A DNA stretch of 64,000 nucleotides. It comes from Saprospiraceae bacterium UBA1994 (lineage in GTDB: Bacteria; Bacteroidota; Bacteroidia; Chitinophagales; Saprospiraceae). The position numbers and the translations under genes are program-made. Each line of letters starts with the position of its first letter. Positions within the stretch are counted from its first letter, which is position 1. Below the pieces are notes generated by a model. The model did not search any database, was not told the DNA's origin, and saw nothing but the letters and a program-made list of their open reading frames with translations. Below are positions 1-9,514 of this stretch, one piece after another. Where the stretch lies: assembly GCA_002335865.1 (NCBI GenBank), contig DDCY01000009.1:186001-250000 (forward strand), read 5' to 3'.

Positions 1-421
1 ACGCATTAGCGATAGGAAGTCCAGTAAGATCAGAGACCATCGTTTGAAAATTGAGTAAAGCTTCTAGCCTACCCTGAGCGATCTCAGCTTGATACGGTGT
101 ATACTGAGTATACCATCCTGGATTTTGAAATATATTACGAAGCAGTACAGATGGCGTAATCGTCCCATAATATCCTTGTCCAATGTATGATGTATACACT
201 TTATTCTTAGCTGCCGTTTGTTCTAATTCATTAAGATATTCAAACTCTGTCATTGACGCTGGCACCTTAAGATCTCTATCCATTCGGATATCATTAGGTA
301 CAGTCTTATTGATAAGTTCGTCTAATGAAGAAACGCCTATAGATTTGAGCATTTCATCCTTTTCGGATGCTATAATTCCAATATGTCTTCTTTCAAAAGA
401 ATCAAGGTAGTTATTGGCCAT
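1..421 (-). CDS. gcvP: Glycine dehydrogenase (glycine cleavage P protein), N-terminal part
   Basis: This is the first 140 codons of the PLP-dependent P protein of the glycine cleavage system, which decarboxylates glycine and passes the aminomethyl group to the lipoyl H protein. The frame opens at an ATG at 419-421 and runs without a stop off the left window edge. The translation starts [16 protein letters not shown] and contains highly conserved P-protein segments: [28 protein letters not shown] and [19 protein letters not shown]. The PLP lysine lies further downstream, outside the window. No Shine-Dalgarno sequence is visible before the ATG. The identification is secure; only the N-terminal end can be judged here. 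Confidence 0.95.
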   Translation of the reverse strand, partial: MANNYLDSFERRHIGIIASEKDEMLKSIGVSSLDELINKTVPNDIRMDRDLKVPASMTEFEYLNELEQTAAKNKVYTSYIGQGYYGTITPSVLLRNIFQNPGWYTQYTPYQAEIAQGRLEALLNFQTMVSDLTGLPIANA

Positions 422-660
422 TGTAAGTGAATTATGGTTAGAATAAGTGAAGTATAATAACAATACGAATGTATGACAAAAAAAAGAATATGTTGGTTGT
501 CAACAATGTAAAAAAAGATAGTCATTCATTAAAACAATACTCAATGGTGACAAATCTTGTATTCAACATATGTCCCCTAATTTCATTACATTTTCACTTT
601 AATATTATATAATATATTTCTAACTATACTAATCAATTATTAAAAAGACATACAACCAAA

Positions 661-694
661 AAATGGCTATCCGAATTCAATCCAATAGCCATTT
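661..694 (-). terminator. Intrinsic terminator after metK
   Basis: A perfect 10-bp inverted repeat (661-670 with 685-694, AAATGGCTAT/ATAGCCATTT) with a 14-nt loop. Read on the minus strand it lies 24 nt beyond the metK stop and runs into a T tract (complement of the A run at about 658-663). Confidence 0.8.
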
Positions 695-717
695 CTATAT
701 ATTATTTTTCCAGACTC

Positions 718-1974
718 TTACTTAATATTAAAAGCACTTTTGATCTTCTTTATATAGTCTAGCTTCTCCCAAGTAAATGTCTCCACCAACCTAGATTTTG
801 TCTTACCAGAACCATCAGTAAATGTAACTCTCTTCTTTTCCGGTACTCTACCCATATGACCATAAGCAGCTGTCTCAGAGTAAATTGGATTACGGAGCTT
901 CAACCTTGTTTCGATAGCATAAGGTCTCATATCGAATATTTTTTCAATCTTCTGAGAGATCTGACCATCTGTAAGCTCTACGTTGGCTGAACCGTAAGTA
1001 TTTACATATATGTTAGTCGGCTTAGCTACACCGATCGCATATGATACTTGTACTAATATCTCTTCACAGATACCTGCAGCTACCATGTTTTTTGCTATGT
1101 GCCTTGTGGCATATGCTGCTGATCTATCTACTTTACTTGGGTCTTTACCCGAGAATGCTCCTCCTCCATGTGCACCTTTGCCTCCATATGTATCTACAAT
1201 GATCTTACGACCTGTAAGTCCAGTATCACCATGCGGTCCACCAATAACAAACTTTCCAGTAGGATTAACGTGGAATGTAATTTTAGAATCAAATAACTTG
1301 CGAAGGCTAGGCTTTACCAATTTTTTTACTCTAGGGATGACAATCTTGATTACATCTTCTTTGATCTTAGCAAGCATCTTAGAGTCCTTATCGAAGTCAT
1401 CGTGTTGTGTAGATACTACGATAGAATCAATACGAATTGGCTTATTATCATCAGAATATTCTATAGTTACTTGAGACTTAGAGTCTGGTCTAAGATATTT
1501 CATTTTCTTACCTTGCTTACGGATCGCAGCCAACTCAGTCAATATCTTATGAGATAAGTCCAATGCTAAAGGCATGTAATTATCTGTTTCGCTAGTGGCA
1601 TAACCGAACATCATACCTTGATCTCCAGCTCCCTGATCTTCTTTCTTCTTACGCTCTACACCTTGATTGATGTCTGGAGACTGTTCATGTATACTAGAAA
1701 ATACTCCGCAGCTCTTAGCCTCGAACATATACTCAGACTTTGTGTATCCTATTCGCTCAATCACATCTCTTGCGATTTGCTGTACATCTAGATATGTATT
1801 AGATTTCACTTCACCAGCAAGTACTACTTGACCAGTAGTGACAAGTGTCTCACAAGCTACCTTAGATGAAGGATCAAATGCTAAAAAGTGGTCTACGAGT
1901 GCATCTGATATTTGATCAGCTACTTTGTCCGGGTGCCCTTCAGATACTGACTCTGATGTAAAAAGATATGACAT
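718..1974 (-). CDS. metK: S-adenosylmethionine synthetase
   Basis: Cytosolic enzyme making S-adenosylmethionine from methionine and ATP; 418 residues, the usual length for Bacteroidota. Visible signatures are GHPDK (residues 13-17, ATP-site loop), [12 protein letters not shown] (about 115-126, first MetK signature) and [19 protein letters not shown] (about 270-288, P-loop-like second signature). The open frame extends 16 codons upstream to 2022, but family members begin at [17 protein letters not shown], so the ATG at 1972-1974 is chosen. A promoter candidate at 2055-2086 and a terminator at 661-694 suggest a single-gene transcript. The leader is too short and unstructured for a recognisable SAM riboswitch. 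Confidence 0.96.
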   Translation of the reverse strand: MSYLFTSESVSEGHPDKVADQISDALVDHFLAFDPSSKVACETLVTTGQVVLAGEVKSNTYLDVQQIARDVIERIGYTKSEYMFEAKSCGVFSSIHEQSPDINQGVERKKKEDQGAGDQGMMFGYATSETDNYMPLALDLSHKILTELAAIRKQGKKMKYLRPDSKSQVTIEYSDDNKPIRIDSIVVSTQHDDFDKDSKMLAKIKEDVIKIVIPRVKKLVKPSLRKLFDSKITFHVNPTGKFVIGGPHGDTGLTGRKIIVDTYGGKGAHGGGAFSGKDPSKVDRSAAYATRHIAKNMVAAGICEEILVQVSYAIGVAKPTNIYVNTYGSANVELTDGQISQKIEKIFDMRPYAIETRLKLRNPIYSETAAYGHMGRVPEKKRVTFTDGSGKTKSRLVETFTWEKLDYIKKIKSAFNIK

Positions 1975-2054
1975 ATTATATTTTTTATCAACGATATTTT
2001 GGAAAGTTCGTAATAGAATCAATCCATGGTTAAAAAATCCAAATTAAAAAAAGG

Positions 2055-2086
2055 CAAAAGTACTTAAGATATAAGTAACTGACAAG
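2055..2086 (-). promoter_or_regulatory. Bacteroidetes-type promoter for metK
   Basis: On the minus strand, TACTTTTG (2055-2062) matches the -7 consensus TAnnTTTG. CTTG (2083-2086) is one mismatch from the -33 TTTG, with a 20-nt spacer. The predicted transcript would have a leader of roughly 75 nt before the metK ATG at 1974. Inferred from consensus only. Confidence 0.5.
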
Positions 2087-2132
2087 ATTATTTTTAATAA
2101 CAGAATGTCGATGAAAATTAATTGTCATTCAA

Positions 2133-2225
2133 TCAATACCTTTCAATTAATATCTCTACTCTTCTATTATTAGCCCTTCCTTCTGGAGTATCATTACTAT
2201 CTATCGGAATAGATTCACCTAGACC
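2133..2225 (-). other. In-frame remainder of OmpA domain beyond a premature TAA
   Basis: After the TAA at 2226-2228 the same reading frame continues for 30 codons to a TGA at 2133-2135. It encodes GLGESIPIDSNDTPEGRANN followed by RRVEILIERY. This is the canonical C-terminal end of the OmpA peptidoglycan-binding fold (GxGE, then N-x(3-4)-EGR-x(2)-NRRVE), so it belongs to the gene at 2226-2996. A single base change (TAA to AAA, CAA or GAA) would restore the full domain. Confidence 0.8.
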
Positions 2226-2996
2226 TTAGGTGATGTATTTCGCTCCTCTATGATATATATTTGAAAGAAAATAATCTCTTATGTTATCCGCTCTACGCTG
2301 AGAAAGAATAAGATTACTCTCAATAGTACCAATATCATCAGTATACCCTAAAATATTGACTATCAATTGGTTATAGGGTAGCAGCAATTGACCAATACTA
2401 TCCAATAAATGTTCACTTCCATTGACAATTTGACTACTACCAAAATCAAATAGGAGATCTTCATGTAAAGTAACAGTGTCTATATCAAATTCGACCTCAC
2501 CAATTACAGGTTTGCTTTCGAATATCACTCCATACATAGTGGGATAAGCCTGATAGTACCAAATCTTAACTGAATACGTGCCTGGGCGTAGGGCGATGGT
2601 ATCAGCTTTCATATGCATACCGTCACTAAAGTCATTATCAATTATCTTTTTGTCATCTATCCATATTATTGATCCATCGTCTGATGTTACTGCGAATCTA
2701 TACATAGATGTCTCTTCAATACTCAGTACCGTTTTAAACATAATACCAACGGCACCCTTCCGATCTACATCCGAAAATCCTTTTTCAGTCTCTCTTTGAT
2801 TCACGTGAATGGAGTCCCAGGATAGTTCGTTGAGCAATGAGTATAAATCTTCATAGTTTTCTTCAAATTTCACATATTTCATCCTGTTAGGATTCTTATA
2901 TACTTTTCCTTTAAATAACGTATCAGACATAGTCTGTCCAAATAGTAGAGAAGTTGAATATAAAATGAAAATTATTGTGAGCCACTTACTTTGCAT
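2226..2996 (-). CDS. PA14-like and OmpA-family outer membrane protein, C-terminus truncated by a nonsense codon
   Basis: A 256-residue exported protein. It has a signal peptide (about 1-20, ending LLFGQ). A PA14-like beta domain at about 70-165 contains FAVTSDDGSIIWIDDKKII and GTYSVKIWYYQ. The start of an OmpA-type peptidoglycan-associated domain spans about 175-256 (LLFDFGSSQIVNG, LGYTDDIGTIESNLILSQRR). OmpA domains anchor outer-membrane proteins to peptidoglycan. Here the domain ends abruptly at a TAA (2226-2228) before the conserved GxGE...NRRVE tail, which is still encoded in frame down to 2133. The product may therefore be non-functional, or the stop may be a sequencing error. A role in envelope anchoring or polysaccharide binding is family inference. 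Confidence 0.75.
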   Translation of the reverse strand: MQSKWLTIIFILYSTSLLFGQTMSDTLFKGKVYKNPNRMKYVKFEENYEDLYSLLNELSWDSIHVNQRETEKGFSDVDRKGAVGIMFKTVLSIEETSMYRFAVTSDDGSIIWIDDKKIIDNDFSDGMHMKADTIALRPGTYSVKIWYYQAYPTMYGVIFESKPVIGEVEFDIDTVTLHEDLLFDFGSSQIVNGSEHLLDSIGQLLLPYNQLIVNILGYTDDIGTIESNLILSQRRADNIRDYFLSNIYHRGAKYIT

Positions 2997-3071
2997 AAGA
3001 ATACCATGGTTTAATCATATAACGTTAATTTCGTTACACTTTTTATTTTGATTTCTATTTCGTAAAACAAA

Positions 3072-3105
3072 AAATAGGATGTACCATTTAAGGTACATCC
3101 TATTT
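3072..3105 (-). terminator. Strong terminator downstream of the T9SS thioredoxin-like gene (possibly bidirectional)
   Basis: A perfect 14-bp stem (3072-3085 with 3092-3105) with a 6-nt loop. On the minus strand it is followed by a T-rich tract (complement of the A run around 3066-3074). It lies 43 nt after the stop of the gene at 3149-6310. The stem is preceded by A residues and ends in TTT on the plus strand as well. Confidence 0.85.
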
Positions 3106-3148
3106 ATAATAGTTGAATTTTAATAAAAAATGTTTACGCTCTAACTAC

Positions 3149-6100
3149 TTATTTTAGAACAATAAAATTTTCTAATTGTATACTTTTCCTAGATATCATT
3201 GACAATGTATAGATACCTGAAGGGAAGCTAGTCAAATCAATTGTTTCTTCTATTTGTGTGGTTAAGTACGACCTTGACCATATCACTTTTCCGGTCGCAT
3301 CAAGTATGTTAACATTAACAGCTTGTGAACCGTTAAATGTAGTTTTAACATTTATGAAATTATACGCTGGAACAGGATACATGAAGAATTCCTCAACGAC
3401 ATCCAAATCTGTAACATCTGTTATTGTTCCGACGAGTATTTCATTTTCGATGTAAGTACAACCATTAGCATCAGTAATGATTACAGAATACTCCCCAGCT
3501 GATAGGTTTTCTATTTTTGCTGTAGTCCCTCCATTTGACCATTCGTAAGTGAAATCACCAGTTCCACCAATAACAGAGATATCTATAGATCCATTAGATA
3601 ATCCATCTTCCTCTTCAACAACTATTAAACTTGATATCATCAGCACTTCTGGTTGTGTAATAGTTACTTCGCTGTTTATTTCAGTGCCATCTTGATCACC
3701 TACCAAAAGAGTATAGATTCCTGCAGATAAATTTGAAATCGAAGGTTCTGTACTTTCAAAACCATCTGGACCTATCCAATAATATGTATATCCCTGCGCT
3801 CCACCTGATACCATTGCCGATATATTACCATCTGCTGATAAATAACAAGTAAGGTCAGTCTTATCTATACTTACAGCCAATAAAGTACTATAAATTACTG
3901 TCTGACAATTTTCATCTGCTCCACATTCATTAACGTATGTCATACAAACTTCATACTCTCCACTAGTAGAAACACTAAATTCTGCATCACCTCCCGTAAG
4001 TACTGTACCATCGGCAAGTGTCCATGTCACTGATCCACTCTCATCCGAGGTACTATTAAGTGTTACTAATCCATCATTGTTTACAGAATATTCAAATGTC
4101 GCAACAGGCGAATTAATATCTTCTTCTACTGTAACTGAAGTTATAGTAGTACATCCCAAATTATTGGTAACAGAAACTTCATAAGTTCCTGGAGTTGAAA
4201 TCAACACATCGCTTGAACCCTCTGCAATTAAATTACCATCTGCATCAGTCCAAGTAATAATATCATCTGCCGAAGCATTTTCAACTACTACTGAAACTTG
4301 TACAGTTTCTTGAGTACAAGTAAGTACATTAGGATTTGCTACTGAGACTACTGGAAGGTCTGTAGATGCTGTAACTACTGACACAGCAGAATTAGTACAT
4401 CCATTTGGTGCAGATACTGTAGCTATATAATCACCAGCCGCATTAACTGTAATACAAATCTGAGAAATATCTCCGGTTTCCGTAGTCCAAACTACAGAAT
4501 GCCCAGCTGTTACTGTTGCGCATATCTCTACATCTATTGCAGAACATGTCAACACATTATTTGATACATCTATAACAGGTACTTCTACATCTGCTTCCAC
4601 AATTATTGATTGTGTCGAAACACACCCATTGACAGAATTACTTATACTCAAAGTATATGTTCCTTCAAGGTCAACATCTATGATATCACCATCCACGTCT
4701 CCAATAATATTTCCGTCAGTGGTTGTCCACTCATAAACTAGATTATCTCCGTCTTCAGAGTCAGAACCATCTATAGTAATTTGAGTAATATCGCAGTTAA
4801 TCTCCTCTACACTTGCAATAGATACTGAAGGCAATAGAGATATATCTTCTACTTCGACAGTAGTTTCGGATATACAACCTGTAAAGATTTCTATTATTTT
4901 CAATGTATAAGTTCCTGCTGAAGACACCATAATAGTCTCTGACGCATCATCTCCTACTATCACTCCATCATCTGTATCCCATATATAATCTACATCACCT
5001 ACATATGTACTATTTTCTGATGTAACTGTTACTTCCTCGTCATTACAACTAATAGGCATTGCAGCTTCTGCAACCGCTACTGGAGCTACTGAGGGTTGAA
5101 TTGTTATTGCCTGTTCTGTAATACATCCATTACCATCGGTGATCATACTATTATAATCCCCGGCAGCTAAACTTGGAAAGCTACCACTGTATTGTCCTCC
5201 AAATCCGATGTCGTAAAAATATGGAGTAGTACCTCCATCACCAAACAAGAATGCAAATCCATTTTCATCGCCACATGAGGTGGCTGTAGCAGAGACTCCC
5301 ATAGTAAGCACATCAGGTTCTCCTATTGTATATGTTTGCATTACCGTACATCCATTGATATCAGTACAAGTAACTTCGTAGTCACCTTGAGATAGATTAT
5401 CTATATAACTTCCTGATTGTCCATTATTCCAATTATAGGTAAAGCCTCCTTGTCCACCAGAAGCAAGCACCTGTAATGAACCTGTACTATTACCGCTACA
5501 ATCTACATCTTCACTCTCAAGATCTGTAACAGCTAAAGCTGGTGCATCCGTTCCTCCTACTACTATATTATCTAATACTATATCTACATTATGATCGTCA
5601 GTTATAGTCACTGAGTAAGTCCCTGCTGGGACATCTATTAGATCTTCTTCACTGTCTCCGTTACTCCATTCAAATTGTAGATCGCCATATCCATTAACCA
5701 TTTCAAGATCTACCATTCCCTCATAAGGACAGTCAGAATCTACACTAGATGTACTAGCACTCATCTGCCATGAATCTATTAACCAGCCTTCCCAAGTACT
5801 GTAAGATGCTTGCCCAATTAATTGAGTTGTCTTATCCATAGGGGATATACCATATATAGTTGGCCAAAAGGCAAGTTGATAATCACTTATAAATTCATTA
5901 GCCGCCGCTGGCTCTGGAGAAAATATTGGATAATTTGTTCCTGTTACCCAATCTCCCATTGTAGAGTTGTTACATCCAGCAGATCCATAAAGACATGCTA
6001 AATTGGTGGCATCATCTGCTTCTACCATAAATACTCTAATCTGATCCGTACCGTCAGGTCCATAATCTTCATACAAAGCTTCTAATACTCCACTTGTATG

Positions 6101-6310
6101 ATAAGTCCAACACGGTGGGCACCAAGTAGCCGAAATATCAAGAACAATTGATTTTCCATCATTTAATTCGTCGTAAAGATTGTAAGTGTCGCCATTAAGA
6201 TCTGTCAATGTCCAGTCTGGGGCTATTGAGCCATTTGGAAGTTGTGCGAATGTTGTAGCGCTAAGACATGCAAATAAAAGTACTATTAGTACGTGTAAAT
6301 TTCTTTTCAT
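3149..6310 (-). CDS. Large secreted protein: thioredoxin-like domain, repeated Ig/SprB-like modules, T9SS type A sorting domain
   Basis: A 1053-residue protein. It has a signal peptide (1-22, ending TTFAQ) and a thioredoxin/AhpC-TSA-like domain (about 25-190) with a WCPPC redox motif (Cys64, Cys67). A long stretch of beta-rich modules follows (about 195-960). Some are SprB-like repeats (GxLxVxxxGGxGxFTYxWNNGxS, ending DxNGC) and others PKD/Ig-like, with many paired cysteines. The C-terminal about 75 residues (FMYPVPAYNFINVKT, VNILDATGKVIWS, LTSFPSGIYTLSM) form a T9SS type A sorting domain, so the protein should reach the cell surface. Surface thiol/disulfide chemistry is inferred from the CPPC motif; the substrate is unknown. 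It is a single-gene unit with its own promoter and terminator. Confidence 0.85.
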   Translation of the reverse strand: MKRNLHVLIVLLFACLSATTFAQLPNGSIAPDWTLTDLNGDTYNLYDELNDGKSIVLDISATWCPPCWTYHTSGVLEALYEDYGPDGTDQIRVFMVEADDATNLACLYGSAGCNNSTMGDWVTGTNYPIFSPEPAAANEFISDYQLAFWPTIYGISPMDKTTQLIGQASYSTWEGWLIDSWQMSASTSSVDSDCPYEGMVDLEMVNGYGDLQFEWSNGDSEEDLIDVPAGTYSVTITDDHNVDIVLDNIVVGGTDAPALAVTDLESEDVDCSGNSTGSLQVLASGGQGGFTYNWNNGQSGSYIDNLSQGDYEVTCTDINGCTVMQTYTIGEPDVLTMGVSATATSCGDENGFAFLFGDGGTTPYFYDIGFGGQYSGSFPSLAAGDYNSMITDGNGCITEQAITIQPSVAPVAVAEAAMPISCNDEEVTVTSENSTYVGDVDYIWDTDDGVIVGDDASETIMVSSAGTYTLKIIEIFTGCISETTVEVEDISLLPSVSIASVEEINCDITQITIDGSDSEDGDNLVYEWTTTDGNIIGDVDGDIIDVDLEGTYTLSISNSVNGCVSTQSIIVEADVEVPVIDVSNNVLTCSAIDVEICATVTAGHSVVWTTETGDISQICITVNAAGDYIATVSAPNGCTNSAVSVVTASTDLPVVSVANPNVLTCTQETVQVSVVVENASADDIITWTDADGNLIAEGSSDVLISTPGTYEVSVTNNLGCTTITSVTVEEDINSPVATFEYSVNNDGLVTLNSTSDESGSVTWTLADGTVLTGGDAEFSVSTSGEYEVCMTYVNECGADENCQTVIYSTLLAVSIDKTDLTCYLSADGNISAMVSGGAQGYTYYWIGPDGFESTEPSISNLSAGIYTLLVGDQDGTEINSEVTITQPEVLMISSLIVVEEEDGLSNGSIDISVIGGTGDFTYEWSNGGTTAKIENLSAGEYSVIITDANGCTYIENEILVGTITDVTDLDVVEEFFMYPVPAYNFINVKTTFNGSQAVNVNILDATGKVIWSRSYLTTQIEETIDLTSFPSGIYTLSMISRKSIQLENFIVLK

Positions 6311-6375
6311 TGGTTGGTATTGGTTAAGTCAACTATTGTCAAAAATAAAATTGTTGCAAAAATTTAATTTCCAAA

Positions 6376-6407
6376 CAAATATAGCGAAACAATCAATAAC
6401 TAACAAA
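6376..6407 (-). promoter_or_regulatory. Consensus Bacteroidetes sigma-ABfr promoter
   Basis: On the minus strand TTTG (6404-6407), then 20 nt, then TATATTTG (6376-6383): exact matches to both the -33 TTTG and -7 TAnnTTTG boxes at the optimal spacing. It lies about 65 nt upstream of the ATG of the T9SS thioredoxin-like protein at 6310. Confidence 0.75.
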
Positions 6408-6551
6408 TAAAAAATTCACTCCACTGCATAATTTTACCGTATAGCTATCTATTAATATTCTAGTTATATATATAAATATTCTAATCCAATACATGAAGTT
6501 CAACTCAAAGAAGACTCTTATTAAATTATAACAATGAAGTAGTTACACTTA

Positions 6552-7883
6552 CTACCTGCCAGGCATACCGCCCATCATTTTATTCATATTCTTACCCTTA
6601 CTCATCATATGCATCATTTTGCGCATTTGATCAAATTGTTTGATAAAGGCATTGATATCATGAAGATCCCTACCACATCCTTTAGCGATTCGCTTTTTAC
6701 GACTCATATTGAGAGTCTCTGGGTGAGATCTTTCATGAGGGGTCATAGATTGTATAATAGCTTCTACTTTACTAAATGCACTTTCATCTATATCAAGATT
6801 CTTAGTCATCTTGCTCATTCCAGGTATCATACCCATAAGAGACTTAATATCTCCCATCTTTTTGATTTGAGCCAATTGCCCTAAGAAGTCATCGAAGTCA
6901 AATTTGTTCTTCTTGATTTTTTTCTCTAATCTCTTTGCTTCTTTTTCATCAAATTGCTCCTGAGCTTTTTCTACAAAAGACACGATATCACCCATGCCTA
7001 AAATACGCTGAGCCATTCGGTCTGGATGGAATACATCAAGTGTATCCATAGTCTCCCCAGTACTGATAAATTTAATTGGCTTACCAACAGTATACTTGAC
7101 AGATAAAGCTGCACCACCACGAGTATCACCATCTAGCTTTGTCAATACTACTCCATCATAATTGATCACATCATTGAAAGCCTTCGCTGTTATAACAGCA
7201 TCTTGTCCTGTCATAGAATCCACAACAAACAAAGTCTCATTTGGTGAAATACCAGTTTTAACGTCTGCAATCTCATCCATCATCTCTTTATCTATTGCAA
7301 GCCGACCTGCAGAATCGACAATTACCACATCATAGCTATTTGCTTTGGCATGAGCGATTGCTGCCTGAGCAATCACTCTAGGATTTTTAGTTACTCTATC
7401 TTGATAAACTCCTACCCCAATCTGCTCGGCAAGTACACCTATCTGATCTATTGCTGCCGGCCGATAAACATCACATGCAACGAGTAAAACCTTCTTAGAT
7501 TTCTTTTCTTTCAGAAACTTAGCCAGCTTGCCTGAGAACGTTGTTTTACCTGACCCTTGTAGACCTGCAATTAAGATTACTCCAGGATTCCCTTTAATAT
7601 TGATACCCTCGGCTTGGCCGCCCATCAACTTGACCATCTCGTCCATGACGATCTTAACCATAAGCTCACCTGGCTTAATGGCGTTTAACACATTCTCTGA
7701 TCCTAACGCTTTATCCTTTACATTATCTGTAAATTCTTTAGCTATCTTATAATTTACATCAGCACCAACAAGAGCTCTTCTAATCTCCTTTATCGATTGT
7801 GCTATGTTGATCTCCGTTAATTTAGCATTCCCTTTCAGCGAGCGTAAGGCTCCATCTAACTTTTCACTTAAGCTATCAAACAT
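6552..7883 (-). CDS. ffh: Signal recognition particle GTPase Ffh
   Basis: The protein subunit of the SRP, which binds 4.5S RNA and signal sequences and delivers ribosomes to FtsY at the inner membrane. It is 443 residues: N helical bundle (about 1-90), G domain with P-loop GLQGSGKTT (107-115), DVYRPAA (about 138-144) and TKLDGDTRGGAAL, then a Met-rich M domain with the RNA-binding helix-turn-helix and the tail MMHMMSKGKNMNKMMGG. The open frame reaches 7976, but Ffh proteins start at MFDSLSEKLDGALRSLKG. A promoter -7 box (7964-7971) sits inside the longer version, so the ATG at 7881-7883 is chosen. Confidence 0.96.
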   Translation of the reverse strand: MFDSLSEKLDGALRSLKGNAKLTEINIAQSIKEIRRALVGADVNYKIAKEFTDNVKDKALGSENVLNAIKPGELMVKIVMDEMVKLMGGQAEGINIKGNPGVILIAGLQGSGKTTFSGKLAKFLKEKKSKKVLLVACDVYRPAAIDQIGVLAEQIGVGVYQDRVTKNPRVIAQAAIAHAKANSYDVVIVDSAGRLAIDKEMMDEIADVKTGISPNETLFVVDSMTGQDAVITAKAFNDVINYDGVVLTKLDGDTRGGAALSVKYTVGKPIKFISTGETMDTLDVFHPDRMAQRILGMGDIVSFVEKAQEQFDEKEAKRLEKKIKKNKFDFDDFLGQLAQIKKMGDIKSLMGMIPGMSKMTKNLDIDESAFSKVEAIIQSMTPHERSHPETLNMSRKKRIAKGCGRDLHDINAFIKQFDQMRKMMHMMSKGKNMNKMMGGMPGR

Positions 7884-7963
7884 GTTATCTAAGTCTTTTA
7901 TCGTAATGGCTAAGCGGTCAGAGCTCTCAAGCCATTTAGTTATATCATTAAAAATTTGAAAGT

Positions 7964-7971
7964 CAAATATA
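7964..7971 (-). promoter_or_regulatory. Promoter -7 element for ffh
   Basis: TATATTTG on the minus strand matches TAnnTTTG exactly. No clear TTTG is seen at the -33 spacing. Transcription would start near 7957, downstream of the upstream ATG at 7974-7976, which supports the shorter Ffh start at 7883. Confidence 0.5.
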
Positions 7972-8130
7972 GCCAATAAGTACTAAACCTCTGATTAATA
8001 ATCGTTATCAAAGTCATCAAATTTAGGCCTAGGCTTGTATTTTAGTTCCAAATAGTGTAAGATATTTTAGTTAGAGGGTAAATATGTAATTTGTGATAGA
8101 ACAATACTAGGACTATTACGCTGATATAAA

Positions 8131-8138
8131 TACCTTTG
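8131..8138 (+). promoter_or_regulatory. Promoter -7 element for the CHAP-domain gene
   Basis: TACCTTTG matches the TAnnTTTG box exactly and lies 29 nt before the ATG at 8168. No convincing -33 TTTG is visible 19-21 nt upstream. Confidence 0.4.
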
Positions 8139-8167
8139 CAGTACATTAAAAATGGAGAATACCGATA

Positions 8168-8734
8168 ATGAAATTTTTTTTATTCCTAGCATTTTGCATT
8201 TGCTTCTTATCATCTACTAACTTCAATATATATAGAGGCGAAGTATTAGATAGTTACAATGGTGTCCCTGTCTACTATAATGGTGAAAACTATACAAATG
8301 TATCTGGACGTAATATCTCATCAGATGGATACAATCTAGGACTGAAATATCAATGCGTAGAGTTTGTAAAGAGATACTACTATGAGCATTATAACCATAA
8401 AATGCCAAACTCTTATGGTCATGCTAAAGATTTTTTCGACAAGTCTCTAAATGACAAAGAGTTTAACCAAGAAAGAGGATTACTACAATTTAGAAATGTT
8501 CGTACACATAGACCTTTGGCTGGAGATATAATTATCTATGATGGCGATTCTGGCAATCCATTCGGTCATGTAGGAATCATCACAGAAGTTGGCGATGATT
8601 TTGTTGAGCTAATTCAGCAAAATATTGGTACCAAAACACGCCAAAAATTAAAATTGGTAAAATATGCTGGTATATATACCATAGCGGACTACGATATCCT
8701 TGGATGGTTAAGAGCCCCATTTACTGCTAAATAG
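8168..8734 (+). CDS. Secreted CHAP-domain cysteine amidase/peptidase
   Basis: A 188-residue protein with an N-terminal signal peptide (about 1-17) and one CHAP (NlpC/P60-superfamily) domain. The catalytic set is visible: Cys63 in YQCVEFVKRYY, His134 in GHVGIITE, and Asn152 in IQQNIG as the likely third residue. The layout resembles the amidase half of glutathionylspermidine/trypanothione synthetases and short secreted CHAP enzymes that cut amide bonds in peptidoglycan or glutathionylspermidine. The true substrate cannot be decided from sequence. It stands alone on the plus strand, divergent from ffh, with its own -7 promoter box. Confidence 0.8.
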   Translation: MKFFLFLAFCICFLSSTNFNIYRGEVLDSYNGVPVYYNGENYTNVSGRNISSDGYNLGLKYQCVEFVKRYYYEHYNHKMPNSYGHAKDFFDKSLNDKEFNQERGLLQFRNVRTHRPLAGDIIIYDGDSGNPFGHVGIITEVGDDFVELIQQNIGTKTRQKLKLVKYAGIYTIADYDILGWLRAPFTAK

Positions 8735-9435
8735 GCTTATAAAAGATTTCTTGCGAACTTTTTTTAAAATATTATTAGCTTCTACCAAACATCTAGATGT
8801 CCTAGTTTATATCTATCCTATTTTAAAGCGATCAATTTAATCACTTTAATAAGAAATAATTGATGGTTAAATGATTATGATAATAATAGAATTTCTCCGC
8901 TAAACTCAGATAGTAAGCCTAATATAAAAGTAAATCAAACCTTTGCTGCCGTAAAGACCTTATTAGCAGTACTCACTTTACAATTGTTACTTAGTTTCTT
9001 GTTAACTTCCTATAATATTAATGATTTTATCCAAGAAAATTCTTTCTACAAACAAGCAACTAATAATAACTAGAATGAATTAGAAAAAGATATTAAATAC
9101 TTTTTTTTGTCACAAGACTTTAAGAAATTTGTAGAATGATACAAGAATTCAAAATATATATTTTTCAAATAACTCTTGATGATGGATACCCTACAATATT
9201 TTCACGACAATTACAGATAGAATTAATATTAAGAATTCACCGTACATACATTGGTACGATATTGATATGTAATTAGTGAATGACGAAGCACAAAATATAT
9301 AGATTTTATAATCTCTTGAATTCGACATAAATTCTATAAATTAAAAATATTCTGTTGAATAGTAAAATACTCAATTTATACTCTATATGGATGCAAAAAA
9401 TAACCTCCATTTGATTACATATATAACGACAAGAC

Positions 9436-9463
9436 AAAAAAAGACCCAAGTGGGGAACCTGGG
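9436..9463 (-). terminator. Intrinsic terminator of the dcw/ftsZ transcript
   Basis: On the minus strand a 6-bp stem (CCCAGG/CTTGGG, one G-T pair; 9458-9463 with 9445-9450) with a 7-nt loop, followed by TC and seven T (complement of 9436-9442). It lies about 195 nt after the ftsZ stop. Confidence 0.7.
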
Positions 9464-9514
9464 CCATAATAAACCAATCTCATAAAAATAAGACTATAAA
9501 AAGACGTTCTTTAG

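Noticed and set aside
1010..1474. 154-codon open frame antisense to metK
   Set aside because: It lies wholly inside the confidently assigned metK gene on the other strand and encodes no recognisable domain.
1975..2054. SAM riboswitch in the metK leader
   Set aside because: The leader is only about 75 nt, and I see neither the SAM-I four-way helix nor a SAM-II pseudoknot pattern.
8864..9073. 70-codon open frame with a hydrophobic stretch (TLLAVLTLQLLLSFLLT)
   Set aside because: No ATG, GTG or TTG start in a sensible position, a stop directly upstream, and no recognisable family; probably chance in AT-rich DNA or an old remnant.
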